A model generated the notes under the pieces. The model did not search any database and was not told the DNA's origin. It saw only the letters and a list, made by a program, of their open reading frames with translations. Positions 52,327-62,891 of a DNA stretch of 64,000 bases are shown piece by piece; position 1 is the stretch's first letter; each line of letters begins with the position of its first letter. The DNA is from Bradyrhizobium_A sp052115025 (GTDB taxonomy: Bacteria > Pseudomonadota > Alphaproteobacteria > Rhizobiales > Xanthobacteraceae): assembly GCF_052115025.1 (NCBI RefSeq), contig NZ_JBFRFW010000017.1, positions 62,001-126,000 on the forward strand, given 5' to 3'. Position numbers and translations under genes: made by a program.

Positions 52327-53245
52327 TTGGCTTTTCCTCTGCGAGACGACCTTCCAGCACGGTCTTCACGATGAGCGTGATCAATGCCAGGAAGGCGAGC
52401 AGCGACGCGATCGCGAACGCGGCCACCAGCTGATATTCATTATACAGGATCTCGACCAGCAGCGGCATGGTGTTGGTCTCGCCGCGAATATGGCCTGAGA
52501 CCACCGACACGGCGCCGAACTCGCCCATGGCGCGGGCGTTGCACAGCAGCACGCCATAGAGCACGCCCCACTTGATGTTGGGGAAGGTGACGCGCCAGAA
52601 CGTCCGCCAGCCCGATGCTCCCAGCGATATCGCGGCCTCCTCCTCCTGCGTTCCCTGCTCCTGCATCAGCGGGATCAGCTCCCGCGCCACGAACGGAAAC
52701 GTCACGAACGTCGTCGCCAGAATGATCGCCGGCGGCGCGAACAGGATCTGCAGGTCATGCGCCTGCAGCCAGGGGCCGAGATAGCCCTGCGCGCCGAACA
52801 GCAGCACGAACACGAGGCCAGAAATCACCGGGCTGACCGAGAATGGCAGGTCGATGAGGGTGATCAGAAAGGTCTTGCCGGGAAACTCGAACTTGGCGAT
52901 CGCCCAGGCCGCCATCAGCCCGAACACCAGGTTGAGGCTGACCGAGATCAGGGCCGTCAGCAAAGTCAGCTTGATCGCCGCCAGCGCCTCCGATCCCGAC
53001 AGCGCCGACAGATACTCGCCGACTCCCCGCGAGAACGCCGTGGCGAACACCAGGATCAGCGGCAACAGCACGAAAACCGACAGGAACGCGACGGCGAAAC
53101 CGATGATGGCGAGGCGCACCCAGCGCGGCTCGGTTCGCGCATCACGGCGCGCCAGCGGGGCGACGCGCACCACCGGCGGCCGGCCGCCGTCGAACGGCGG
53201 GGCGCTGGCTTCGGTCGGGGATGGATTGGTTGCGATCAGGGTCAT
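52316..53245 (-). CDS. cysW: Sulfate ABC transporter permease CysW
   Basis: 309 residues from ATG 53245. Six hydrophobic helices; the cytoplasmic EAA loop is EEEAAISLGASGWRTFWRVT. The SVSPVISGLVFVLLFGAQG YLG segment and MGEFGAVSVVSGHIRGETNT are characteristic of CysW. The N-terminal 50 residues are Pro/Arg-rich, longer than usual. It lies 5 bp after cysT and overlaps cysA. Confidence 0.95.
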   Translation of the reverse strand: MTLIATNPSPTEASAPPFDGGRPPVVRVAPLARRDARTEPRWVRLAIIGFAVAFLSVFVLLPLILVFATAFSRGVGEYLSALSGSEALAAIKLTLLTALISVSLNLVFGLMAAWAIAKFEFPGKTFLITLIDLPFSVSPVISGLVFVLLFGAQGYLGPWLQAHDLQILFAPPAIILATTFVTFPFVARELIPLMQEQGTQEEEAAISLGASGWRTFWRVTFPNIKWGVLYGVLLCNARAMGEFGAVSVVSGHIRGETNTMPLLVEILYNEYQLVAAFAIASLLAFLALITLIVKTVLEGRLAEEKPSDH

Positions 53246-53250
53246 GGCGA

Positions 53251-54087
53251 TCAATGAACGGCCGCGGCGCGCAGTTGCGCCCAGCGCTGAATGCGATTGA
53301 TGATGAAAATGATCAGGAAGGCGACGACCAGCATCACCACCGCGATGGCGGTGGCGTCGGCATAGCGGAATTCCGACAGACGGATGACGATCAGCAGCGG
53401 TGCGATCTCCGACACGTTGGGCAGGTTGNCGGCGATGAAGATCACCGAACCGTACTCGCCGACCGCGCGGGCGAACGCCAGCGCGAAGCCGGTGAGGATG
53501 GCGGGCGTCAGGCTGGGCACAATGACACGGCTGATGATCTGCCAGCGGCTGGCGCCGAGGCTCGCGGCCGCCTCTTCGAGCTCCACTTCGAGGTCGAGCA
53601 GCACCGGCTGCACGGTGCGCACCACGAAGGGAATGCCGATGAAGATCATCGCGACGAAAATGCCGAGCGGCGTGAACGCCACCTTGATGCCGAGCGCCGC
53701 CAGTGGCGCCCCGAGCCAGCCCTTCTGGGCGAACAGCGCCGACAGTGCCACGCCTGCGACCGCGGTCGGCAGCGCGAACGGAATGTCGACGATGGCATCG
53801 AACAGGCGCTTGCCGGGAAAACGATAACGCACCAGCGCCCACACGACGATGACCCCGGCGACGAGATTGACCAGCGCCGCCGCGAACGCGAGGCCAAAGG
53901 ACACCGCCAGCGCATGGAGCGTACGCGGGCTGGTAACGACGGCGATGAATTGCGCCAGCGACAGCTCCGTCGTCTTCACGAACAGGCCCGCGAGCGGAAT
54001 CAGGATGAGGATGGAGAGCCACGTCAGGGTCACGCCCATGGTCAGGCCGAACCCCGGCAACACGCTCCGTCTCGATGCTCCGCTCAC
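53251..54087 (-). CDS. cysT: Sulfate ABC transporter permease CysT (CysU)
   Basis: 278 residues from GTG 54087, with AGAGGG four bases upstream. Six hydrophobic helices and the EAA loop LEEAAASLGASRWQIISRVI; FALPTAVAGVALSALFAQKG and ARAVGEYGSVIFIA match CysT. One base is called N (53429), giving one unknown residue in the C-terminal third at the position preceding NLPNVSEIAPL, where homologues have Gly. It pairs with CysW in the sulfate importer. Confidence 0.95.
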   Translation of the reverse strand: MSGASRRSVLPGFGLTMGVTLTWLSILILIPLAGLFVKTTELSLAQFIAVVTSPRTLHALAVSFGLAFAAALVNLVAGVIVVWALVRYRFPGKRLFDAIVDIPFALPTAVAGVALSALFAQKGWLGAPLAALGIKVAFTPLGIFVAMIFIGIPFVVRTVQPVLLDLEVELEEAAASLGASRWQIISRVIVPSLTPAILTGFALAFARAVGEYGSVIFIAXNLPNVSEIAPLLIVIRLSEFRYADATAIAVVMLVVAFLIIFIINRIQRWAQLRAAAVH

Positions 54088-54147
54088 GATGCCCTCTGCC
54101 CTGCGATGGGATCGCCGCCGGAACCGGCGGCGCCCCAGGCCTCAATG

Positions 54148-55137
54148 TCAGTTCTTGTAGATCTGGTCGAACACGCCGCCGTCGGAGAAGTGATCCTTCT
54201 GCGCCTTGGTCCAGCCGCCGAACACGTCGTCGATGGTGAACAGGCCGACCTTGGCGAAGGAGCCGGCGTACTTCGCCGCAACTTCGGAATCCCGCGGCCG
54301 GTAGAAATTGCGCGCGGCGATGTCCTGGCCTTCCTTGGTGTACCAATACTTCAGGTACGCCTCGGCAACCGCGCGGGTGCCCTTCTTGTCGACGACCTTG
54401 TCGACCACAGCGACCGGCGGCTCGGCGAGGATCGACACCGACGGCACCACGATCTCGAACTTGTCCTTGCCGAATTCCTTGACAGCCAGGTAAGCCTCGT
54501 TTTCCCAGGCCAGCAGCACGTCACCGACGCCGCGCTCGACGAATGTCACGGTCGAGCCCCGCGCGCCGGTATCGAGCACCGGGACGTTCTTGAAGATGTC
54601 GGCAACGAAGGCCTTGGCCTTGTCTTCAGAGCCGAACTTCTTCAGCGCGTAACCCCAGGCCGCGAGGTAGTTCCAGCGCGCCCCGCCGGAGGTCTTCGGG
54701 TTTGGCGTGATGACGCTGACGCCCGGCTTGATGATGTCGTCCCAGTCCTTGATGCCCTTGGGATTGCCCTTGCGGACCAGGAACACGATGGTCGAGGTAT
54801 ACGGCGACGAATTCTGCGGCAGGCGCTTCTGCCAGTCCTTGTCGAGCAGCCCCTTGGCCGCAACCGCGTCGATGTCGTAGGCGAGCGCGAGCGTCACGAC
54901 ATCGGCCTGCAGACCGTCGATCACGCTGCGCGCCGACGCGCCCGAGCCGTTGTGCGACTGCTTGATCTCGACGCTCTTGCCAGCTTCCTTCTGATAGGCC
55001 GCAGCGAACGCCTTGTTGAAATCGACATAGAGCTCACGCGTCGGATCGTACGACACGTTCAGCAAGGAAAAATCGGCAGCGAACGCCGACCCCGCCCAGA
55101 CAATACCCGCGATGACGGGGAGAATACGACGCAGCAT
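54148..55137 (-). CDS. Sulfate-binding periplasmic protein (first copy)
   Basis: 329 residues from ATG 55137, chosen for GGAG six bases upstream; ATG 55149 is four codons earlier. The signal peptide ends at AFA. Typical sulfate-binding features: LLNVSYDPTRELYVDFNKAF, KQSHNGSGASARSVIDGLQA and WDDIIKPGVSVITPNPKTSG. The gene is 60 bp upstream of cysT on the same strand and supplies the transporter. A second copy is at 62892-63896. The first gene of the transporter operon lies 122 bp after cysH, so it may have its own promoter or belong to the cysG operon. Confidence 0.95.
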   Translation of the reverse strand: MLRRILPVIAGIVWAGSAFAADFSLLNVSYDPTRELYVDFNKAFAAAYQKEAGKSVEIKQSHNGSGASARSVIDGLQADVVTLALAYDIDAVAAKGLLDKDWQKRLPQNSSPYTSTIVFLVRKGNPKGIKDWDDIIKPGVSVITPNPKTSGGARWNYLAAWGYALKKFGSEDKAKAFVADIFKNVPVLDTGARGSTVTFVERGVGDVLLAWENEAYLAVKEFGKDKFEIVVPSVSILAEPPVAVVDKVVDKKGTRAVAEAYLKYWYTKEGQDIAARNFYRPRDSEVAAKYAGSFAKVGLFTIDDVFGGWTKAQKDHFSDGGVFDQIYKN

Positions 55138-55259
55138 CTCAGTCTCCATTCAGCTCGACAACATCTTCGTCATCGACAGCGCGGATCAAACTCCGGGAGA
55201 TCGTCCTGCAAGTCAACGAAACCGGATTTCATTCTTCCCGGCGAAGAGGGAGCAACATG

Positions 55260-56003
55260 CTAGGAAGTCGCGGTGGTGTGAATACCACATTCCGTCTTGC
55301 CGCGGCCGCGCCAGCGGCCCGCACGTGAATCCTCGTCTGCCGCGCTGCGACTGGTGCAAGGCATACACCCGATCGAGCGGAAACCCGATGCGACAAGGGG
55401 ATGCGGCGGCAACTGCGCCGCGGTGAAGATGTCCGCGAGCTGCTCCGGCGTGGCATTGGCCAACGGATTGAATTTCAGACGGGCACCGTCGGCCTCGACC
55501 ACCGACATCGCGGTGCGCAGACCGCCCTGAAAGCGCTTGCGCCCGTTGAGCCAGCCGTCGAACGGCTGCAACGCGCGGATCAACGGTTCGACCTTGCGAA
55601 TGCGGCAGCATGCGTCCGGATCCGAGAACCATAGCTCGCGCTCGGCGTCCTGCGCCGCCAGCGCATCCGGCAACGGATGAATGGTCCGCACGTCGCGCAG
55701 GCCGAGTTGCTTCGTCAGCGCATCGCGGTAATCCAGTGTCTCCTGAAACAGCCAGCCGGTATCGAGGAACACCACCGGGATCGCGGGATCGACATCAGCG
55801 ACGATCTTGAGCAGCACCGCGGATTCCGCCCCGAAGGACGACACCACCGCCAGCCGGTCGCGCCCGATCGCGTTCAGCGCGGCTTCGACGACGGCCGCCG
55901 GCGCCGCATCCGCAAGCAGCCGGTCGAGATCCGCCGCCTGCGGCAGCAGCCGCGGCGCGCCCGCCGCACCGGCCTGTTCGATCTGCGACGCCACCGTGCT
56001 CAC
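55260..56003 (-). CDS. cysH: Adenylyl-sulfate (APS) reductase, thioredoxin-dependent
   Basis: 247 residues from GTG 56003. It reduces APS (or PAPS) to sulfite. The iron-sulfur ligands that mark APS-type enzymes are C132-C133 (DACCRIRK) and C213-x2-C216 (GCMPC); the catalytic Cys is C239 in ECGIH. The N-terminal nucleotide-binding loop is VVSSFGAESAVLL. PAPS-only reductases lack the paired Cys, so this enzyme should use APS. It overlaps the DUF934 stop by 4 bp (GTGA) and is the last gene of the cysG-to-cysH run. Confidence 0.95.
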   Translation of the reverse strand: MSTVASQIEQAGAAGAPRLLPQAADLDRLLADAAPAAVVEAALNAIGRDRLAVVSSFGAESAVLLKIVADVDPAIPVVFLDTGWLFQETLDYRDALTKQLGLRDVRTIHPLPDALAAQDAERELWFSDPDACCRIRKVEPLIRALQPFDGWLNGRKRFQGGLRTAMSVVEADGARLKFNPLANATPEQLADIFTAAQLPPHPLVASGFRSIGCMPCTSRSAADEDSRAGRWRGRGKTECGIHTTATS

Positions 56004-56495
56004 AGCCGCACGCCCTCCGTCTGATCGGCGAGCCTGCGGCGTGACGCCGTCAGACGGCCATCGCCGGTCGGCTGATAGAACACCGAATAGCGCTGCGCCA
56101 CCTTGGCGAACGCCGCCGCGTCGCTGTCCTTCTTGACTTCAAAGGCATCGAAGCCGGCACGCAGCATGAACACGAACTGGTCGCGCAGCACCTGCCCGGT
56201 GGCACGCATCTCGCCAGCATAACCGAACCGCTCGCGCAGCAGCCGTGCCTGCGAATAGGCCCGGCCATCCCGGAACGTCGGAAACACCAGCGCCACGGCC
56301 GCGAGCCGGTCGAGGTAGGGCGCGAGCTCGGCGATCGGCTTGTTGTTCGGCCAGATCACGCCGACCTTGCTGTTGCGCTTCAGGACGCCTTCGGGATCGA
56401 CCAGGAAACGCGCCGCCGGCAGCAGCACGGCACCGCTGGGAATGGCATCGTCGTCGGCCACCCGCACGAAATCGTCCGCGGTGACGGCATTGTCC

Positions 56496-56509
<14 letters not shown>
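56000..56509 (-). CDS. DUF934 protein linked to sulfite reductase
   Basis: 169 residues from ATG 56509, with AAGGAG seven bases upstream; GTG 56515 is less likely. DUF934 features include GVIWPNNKPIAELAPYLDRL, VFPTFRDGRAYSQARLLRER and GEMRATGQVLRDQFVFMLRA GFD. This family is always found next to cysI and cysH in alpha- and betaproteobacteria, and is thought to help sulfite or APS reduction. Its start lies inside the last codons of cysI, and its stop overlaps cysH. Confidence 0.93.
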
Positions 56510-58151
<1,642 letters not shown>

Positions 58152-58163
58152 GGTCGGCGAGCC

Positions 58164-58478
58164 TTACGCGGAAACCAGGAGGTCGATGGTGACGCCGTCG
58201 CGCCGAATGTGTTCGCGCAGGTTGCCCGGCTCGATGCGGCCCTCACCGGCCTCCTTGACCGGCGCGATGTAGGCGCCGACGGCGCCGACATCGTCGGCGA
58301 CCGCCTCGGCAAGCAGCGTGCGGGCGTCATCGGCGGTGCGGACGATGGCTGCGGCCGCAAGCTGCTCCGACCAGCCATGCGACGCGGTACGGTAGATCAC
58401 CGCACCATCGCTGGTGCGGTTCGCGGTCACGATCGACGGACCGGTGATCTTGATCTTCTGCTGCAGCGGAGACGTCAT
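58164..58478 (-). CDS. DUF2849 small protein linked to sulfite reductase
   Basis: 104 residues from ATG 58478, which overlaps the cysG stop (ATGA). DUF2849 pattern: ITGPSIVTANRTSDGAVIYR TASHGWSEQL then AYIAPVKEAGEGRIEPGNLR EHIR. The family occurs almost only between cysG and cysI in alphaproteobacteria. Its role is unknown; a function in assembling or regulating sulfite reductase is suggested by the constant gene order. Confidence 0.92.
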   Translation of the reverse strand: MTSPLQQKIKITGPSIVTANRTSDGAVIYRTASHGWSEQLAAAAIVRTADDARTLLAEAVADDVGAVGAYIAPVKEAGEGRIEPGNLREHIRRDGVTIDLLVSA

Positions 58479-59893
58479 TCGGCGGCAATCCTAAAGTTCG
58501 AGAGGAGTTGAGCGAGCTGTGCGTTGCGCCATGGCGCTGACTGGGTGACCACATCGCCGATCACCAGGATGGCGGGGCCCCTGTCGACCTCCGCAGCAAG
58601 TGAGGCCAGATCATCGAGCACGCCGACCACGGCCTTGGCGTCCGGGCGCGTCACCCGGGCAAACACGCCAAGCGGCGTCCGCGGCGAGCGCCCGGCGGCG
58701 AGCAGGCCGGCGCGGATCGCCGCTGCGGCCGTGGCGCCCATATAGATGACCACCGTCATCCGCGGATCGGTGAGCGCCGACCAATCGACGGCTTCGGCGT
58801 CATCCGCCTTGTGCGCGGTCAGGAAGGTGACCCGCAGCGCTTTTTCACGGAAGGTCAGCGGCACCTCGAATTCCGCGGCAGCACCAAGTCCCGCGGTGAT
58901 GCCAGGGATAATGGCATAGGGCACTCCGGCTTCGCGCAGCGCGGCGACTTCCTCGCCACCGCGGCCGAAGATGAAGGGATCGCCGCCTTTCAACCGCACC
59001 ACGCGCTGGCCCTTCTGCGCCGCCTCGATCAGCAGACGATTGATGGCGTCCTGGCCGATGCCCGGCTTGCCGGCACGACGGCCGACAGACATCCGCGCAG
59101 CGTCACGACGGGCGCGGTCCAGCACCTCCGACGACACCAGATCGTCATGGAAGATCACGTCGGCGTCCTGCAGCGCACGCAGCGCCTTGATGGTCAGCAG
59201 ATCCGCATCGCCCGGCCCTGCTCCGACCAGCGTGACAAATCCGGACGCACGCTGACCGGCATAGGTCGTGGGATCATCGATGGCCCTGAGCGCGGCTTCG
59301 GCTTCGTCGACACGGCCAGCAAGCACCGCCGCGCCGATCGGGCCATCGACGACGCGCTCCCAGAAGCGCCGTCGCAGCGCCATGTCGGCGATGCGCGCCT
59401 TGATCGCGGCGCGCCAACGCCCGATGAATGTCGCGAGATCTCCGATGCGGGCCGGCAGCATGGTCTCGATGCGTTCTCGCACCCGGCGCGCCACGACAGG
59501 CGAGGCGCCGCCAGTGCCCACGGCCACCACGACGTCGCCGCGATCGACGATCGCCGGAACGATGAAGGTGGAGTGATCGAGCTCGTCCATGACATTGACA
59601 GGGATGCCGAGTGTACGGGCCCGCGCAGCCACCGCATGACCCACGGGACCAGCGCCGGCACACAGCACGGCAATGACATGGGTGAGATCTGTCGTCAGCG
59701 GATCGTCCTCGTCGCGCGTGACGCCCGCCAGGACTTCCTGCCCGGAGGCGTCGTACCGGCCATCGAGGGCATGCCAACGCACCTGCGCACCCGCAGCCAG
59801 CAGCAGGCGCAGCTTGGCCTGCGCAAGCTCGCCCGCGCCCACCAAAAGGATGGACCCGGCCTGCAGATCGAGAAACACCGGTAGAAACCGCAT
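58475..59893 (-). CDS. cysG: Siroheme synthase (multifunctional)
   Basis: 472 residues from ATG 59893. The N-terminal part (about 1-200) is the NAD-dependent precorrin-2 dehydrogenase and ferrochelatase (GAG at 19-21; NVMDELDHSTFIVPAIVDRG). The C-terminal part is uroporphyrinogen-III methyltransferase: VTLVGAGPGD (220-229), LKGGDPFIFGRGGEEV and VIPGITAGLGAAAEFEVPLT. It makes siroheme from uroporphyrinogen III, the cofactor of the sulfite reductase two genes downstream. It heads the minus-strand operon and faces the divergent control region. Confidence 0.95.
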   Translation of the reverse strand: MRFLPVFLDLQAGSILLVGAGELAQAKLRLLLAAGAQVRWHALDGRYDASGQEVLAGVTRDEDDPLTTDLTHVIAVLCAGAGPVGHAVAARARTLGIPVNVMDELDHSTFIVPAIVDRGDVVVAVGTGGASPVVARRVRERIETMLPARIGDLATFIGRWRAAIKARIADMALRRRFWERVVDGPIGAAVLAGRVDEAEAALRAIDDPTTYAGQRASGFVTLVGAGPGDADLLTIKALRALQDADVIFHDDLVSSEVLDRARRDAARMSVGRRAGKPGIGQDAINRLLIEAAQKGQRVVRLKGGDPFIFGRGGEEVAALREAGVPYAIIPGITAGLGAAAEFEVPLTFREKALRVTFLTAHKADDAEAVDWSALTDPRMTVVIYMGATAAAAIRAGLLAAGRSPRTPLGVFARVTRPDAKAVVGVLDDLASLAAEVDRGPAILVIGDVVTQSAPWRNAQLAQLLSNFRIAAE

Positions 59894-60115
59894 CGGTACT
59901 CCGCTTCCCCAATTCCGGGGTTGACTGGAATTATTTTCTATATATGTATCTAATCAAGGCCGCAAAGAGAAAATTATTTCTTCTATGTTGCGGCGCAATC
60001 TTAGAATTTCGTGCTCCAAACGCCAAGAGTTAGAGGCGCTTCTTCTCCAGCCATCGTCTGCCGGTCATCTACACGCGCTAACGGCTGGGCCCGGATCGAA
60101 CGAAAGACATTGAAT
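59894..60115. promoter_or_regulatory. Divergent control region of the cysG and cysDNC operons
   Basis: 222 bp, notably AT-rich at 59929-59990 in an otherwise GC-rich window. Two near-identical direct repeats, AATTATTTTCTATATATG (59929-59946) and AATTATTTCTTCTATG (59972-59987), are 43 bp apart. Candidate plus-strand boxes are TTGACT (59921) and TATGTA (59943); on the minus strand TTGATT (59957-59952) and ATAATT (59934-59929) are 17 nt apart. It probably binds a sulfur-status regulator such as a CysB-type LysR protein; none is encoded here. Confidence 0.55.
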
Positions 60116-60910
60116 ATGGACCATCTCGATGAGCTCGAGGCCCAGAGCATCTACATCTTCCGCGAGGCCTTCGCCCGTCTGAAGAAACTGGCCTTGCTGT
60201 GGTCGCTCGGCAAGGACTCCAACGTCATGATCTGGCTCGCCCGCAAGGCGTTCTTCGGCAAGGTGCCGTTTCCGGCGCTGCATGTCGACACCGGCAAGAA
60301 GTTTCCAGAGATGTATGCCTTCCGCGACCGCTATGCCGCGGAATGGGGGCTGGACCTGCGGGTAGACCCCTGCCCGCCCATCGACGCCGTCGACCCGACC
60401 CTGCCGCCGGCCGCACGCTCCGCCGCACGCAAGACCGAGGGCCTCAAGATGGCCCTGGCGAAATATGGCTTCGACGGGCTGATCGCCGGCATTCGCCGCG
60501 ACGAGGAGGCGACGCGTGCCAAGGAGCGCGTGTTCTCGCCGCGCGGCACCGAGGGCGGCTGGGACGTGCGCGACCAGCCTCCGGAGTTCTGGGACCAGTT
60601 CAACGCCTCGCCGCCGCCCGGCGCCCACCTGCGCGTGCATCCGATCCTGCACTGGACCGAGGCCGACATCTGGGCCTACACCCAGCGCGAGAACATCCCG
60701 ATCATTCCGCTGTACCTGTCGAACAACGGCAAGCGCTATCGCTCGCTCGGCGACCAGGACATCACCTTCCCGGTAGACTCGCACGCCTCCAACATCGCCG
60801 AAATCCTGCACGAGCTGGCAAGCACCAAGGTGCCGGAGCGCGCCGGACGCGCGCTGGATCATGAAACCGAAGACGCCTTCGAGCGCCTGCGTGTTTCGGG
60901 CTACCTCTGA
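60116..60910 (+). CDS. cysD: Sulfate adenylyltransferase subunit 2
   Basis: 264 residues from ATG 60116. The PP-loop SLGKDS (30-35) binds ATP; later motifs HVDTGKKFPEMYAFRDRYA and GIRRDEEATRAKERVFSPRG are typical of CysD. It adenylates sulfate to APS, driven by GTP hydrolysis in CysN. It begins the plus-strand sulfur operon, 17 bp before cysNC. Confidence 0.95.
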   Translation: MDHLDELEAQSIYIFREAFARLKKLALLWSLGKDSNVMIWLARKAFFGKVPFPALHVDTGKKFPEMYAFRDRYAAEWGLDLRVDPCPPIDAVDPTLPPAARSAARKTEGLKMALAKYGFDGLIAGIRRDEEATRAKERVFSPRGTEGGWDVRDQPPEFWDQFNASPPPGAHLRVHPILHWTEADIWAYTQRENIPIIPLYLSNNGKRYRSLGDQDITFPVDSHASNIAEILHELASTKVPERAGRALDHETEDAFERLRVSGYL

Positions 60911-60927
60911 TCAGGCGGACGCACAGC

Positions 60928-62844
60928 ATGACCATTGCCGTTTCCAATCTCGTCGCCAGCCCCGCCAAGACTGCTGAGCGCGCGCAAGTTCGCATCGTCA
61001 TCGTCGGTCATGTCGATCATGGCAAATCGACGCTCGTCGGCCGCCTGCTGCACGAAACCGGCAGCCTGCCCGACGGCAAGCTCGAAATGCTCCAGGCGGT
61101 CTCGGCGCGCCGCGGCATGCCGTTCGAATGGTCGTTCCTGCTCGACGCGCTGCAGACCGAGCGCGACCAGGGCATCACCATCGACACCACCCAGATCCGC
61201 TTTCGCACCCGCTCGCGCGACATCGTGCTGATCGACGCGCCCGGGCACGCCGAATTCCTCCGCAACATGATCACCGGCGCCTCGCAGGCCGATGCTGCGG
61301 TGCTGATCATCGACGCGGCGGAAGGCGTGCGCGACCAGACCCGCCGCCACGGCTACCTGCTGCACCTGCTCGGCATCCGCCAGGTCGCGATCGTCATCAA
61401 CAAGATGGATCGGGTCGACTTTTCCCAGTCGCGGTTCGACGAGATCAGCCGCGAGATCACCGCCCATCTCACCGGCCTCGGCGTCACGCCGACCGCGATC
61501 ATCCCGATCTCGGCCCGCGAGGGCGACGGCGTCGCCGCGCGCACCCCGTCGATTGCCTGGTACGCCGGGCCGACCGTGGTCGAGGCTCTTGATGCGCTCA
61601 CCCCGGCGCGACGGCTCGACGAGCTGGCGCTGCGGCTGCCGGTGCAGGCGATCTACAAATTCGACGACCGCCGCATCGTGGCCGGCCGGATCGAATCCGG
61701 CAGCCTGATCGCCGGCGACGAGATCGTGATCATGCCGGCCGGCAAGATCGCCAAGATCCGCAGCGTCGAGGGCTGGCCGGCGACACCGGTCGCCGCCCGC
61801 CAGGGCGCGGGCCGTTCGGTCGGCATCACCCTCGATCGAGAGCTCTTCCTGGAGCGGGGCGACATCATCGCCCATGCTGCCGCTGCACCACGCGACACCC
61901 GGCGCCTGCATGCGCGGGTCTTCTGGCTGCATGACCAGCCGCTCACCGCCGGCGCCTCGATCCTGGTGCGCCTCGGGACCAAGGAAACGCGCGCCACCGT
62001 GGTCGCGATCGAGAACGCTGTCGACCCCGGCGAGCTCTCCAGCGTCAGCACCCAGTCGATCGCCCGCAACCATGTCGGCGAGATCGACATCTCGCTGGCG
62101 CAGCCGGTCGCGGTGGACCCTTATGCCGAGAACGCGCGTACTGGCCGCCTCGTGATCGAGGTCAACGGCCGGATCGCCGGCGGCGGCCTCGTGCTCAGCG
62201 TCGATGCCGGCCAGCGCGCCGTGCCGGTCGACATCGTGCCGGTGGAATCGGCGCTGCGCCCCGACGAACGCTCGGCGCGCTACGGCCATGGCGGCGCGGT
62301 GGTCTGGTTCACCGGCCTGCCCGGCGCCGGCAAGTCGACACTGGCGCGAGCACTGGAGCGCAAGCTGTTCAGCCGCGGCGGCTCGCCGATCCTGCTCGAC
62401 GGCGACACCCTGCGCGCCGGGCTCAATGGCGATCTCGGCTTCTCGCCGCAAGATCGCGCCGAGAACGTGCGCCGGCTGGCGGAGATTGCCGCCCATCTCG
62501 CACGCAATGGCCATATCGCCATCGTGGCCGCGGTGTCGCCCGCGGCGGAGGACCGCACGCAGGCCAGGCGGATCGCCGATGAGCTGTTCCGTGAAATCTA
62601 TGTCTCGACCCCGGCCGAAGTCTGCGAGAGCCGCGACCCCAAGGGGCACTATGCCAAGGCGCGCGCCGGCAGCCTGCCGAGCTTCACCGGCCTCGGCAAG
62701 GATTACGAGGCGCCGACCCAGGCGGAGCTCACCATCGACACCACCGATCGCTCGATCGCCGATGCTGCGGACGAGATCGAACACCTCCTGACACGCACGG
62801 GAATCCTGTTCGACGAACTGTCCGACATCGCCGCCAACATCTGA
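60928..62844 (+). CDS. cysNC: Bifunctional sulfate adenylyltransferase subunit 1 / APS kinase (CysN-CysC, NodQ-like)
   Basis: 638 residues. The N-terminal elongation-factor-like GTPase has the P-loop GHVDHGKST (27-35), with DAPGHAEFLRNM and NKMD motifs. The C-terminal APS kinase begins about residue 445, with P-loop GLPGAGKST (463-471) and DGDTLRAGLNGDLGFSPQDR. It regulates APS formation by CysD and phosphorylates APS to PAPS. The fusion is common in rhizobia and Nitrobacteraceae. Because CysH is an APS-type enzyme, PAPS may serve sulfotransferases instead. Confidence 0.95.
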   Translation: MTIAVSNLVASPAKTAERAQVRIVIVGHVDHGKSTLVGRLLHETGSLPDGKLEMLQAVSARRGMPFEWSFLLDALQTERDQGITIDTTQIRFRTRSRDIVLIDAPGHAEFLRNMITGASQADAAVLIIDAAEGVRDQTRRHGYLLHLLGIRQVAIVINKMDRVDFSQSRFDEISREITAHLTGLGVTPTAIIPISAREGDGVAARTPSIAWYAGPTVVEALDALTPARRLDELALRLPVQAIYKFDDRRIVAGRIESGSLIAGDEIVIMPAGKIAKIRSVEGWPATPVAARQGAGRSVGITLDRELFLERGDIIAHAAAAPRDTRRLHARVFWLHDQPLTAGASILVRLGTKETRATVVAIENAVDPGELSSVSTQSIARNHVGEIDISLAQPVAVDPYAENARTGRLVIEVNGRIAGGGLVLSVDAGQRAVPVDIVPVESALRPDERSARYGHGGAVVWFTGLPGAGKSTLARALERKLFSRGGSPILLDGDTLRAGLNGDLGFSPQDRAENVRRLAEIAAHLARNGHIAIVAAVSPAAEDRTQARRIADELFREIYVSTPAEVCESRDPKGHYAKARAGSLPSFTGLGKDYEAPTQAELTIDTTDRSIADAADEIEHLLTRTGILFDELSDIAANI

Positions 62845-62891
62845 CGGGGCGCCTCCGGCGCCCCGCGTGCGACCATCCAAGGAGACCAGTC

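Noticed and set aside
53221..55263. 680-codon plus-strand frame over cysT and the sulfate-binding protein
   Set aside because: Antisense shadow; it includes the N base and no domain.
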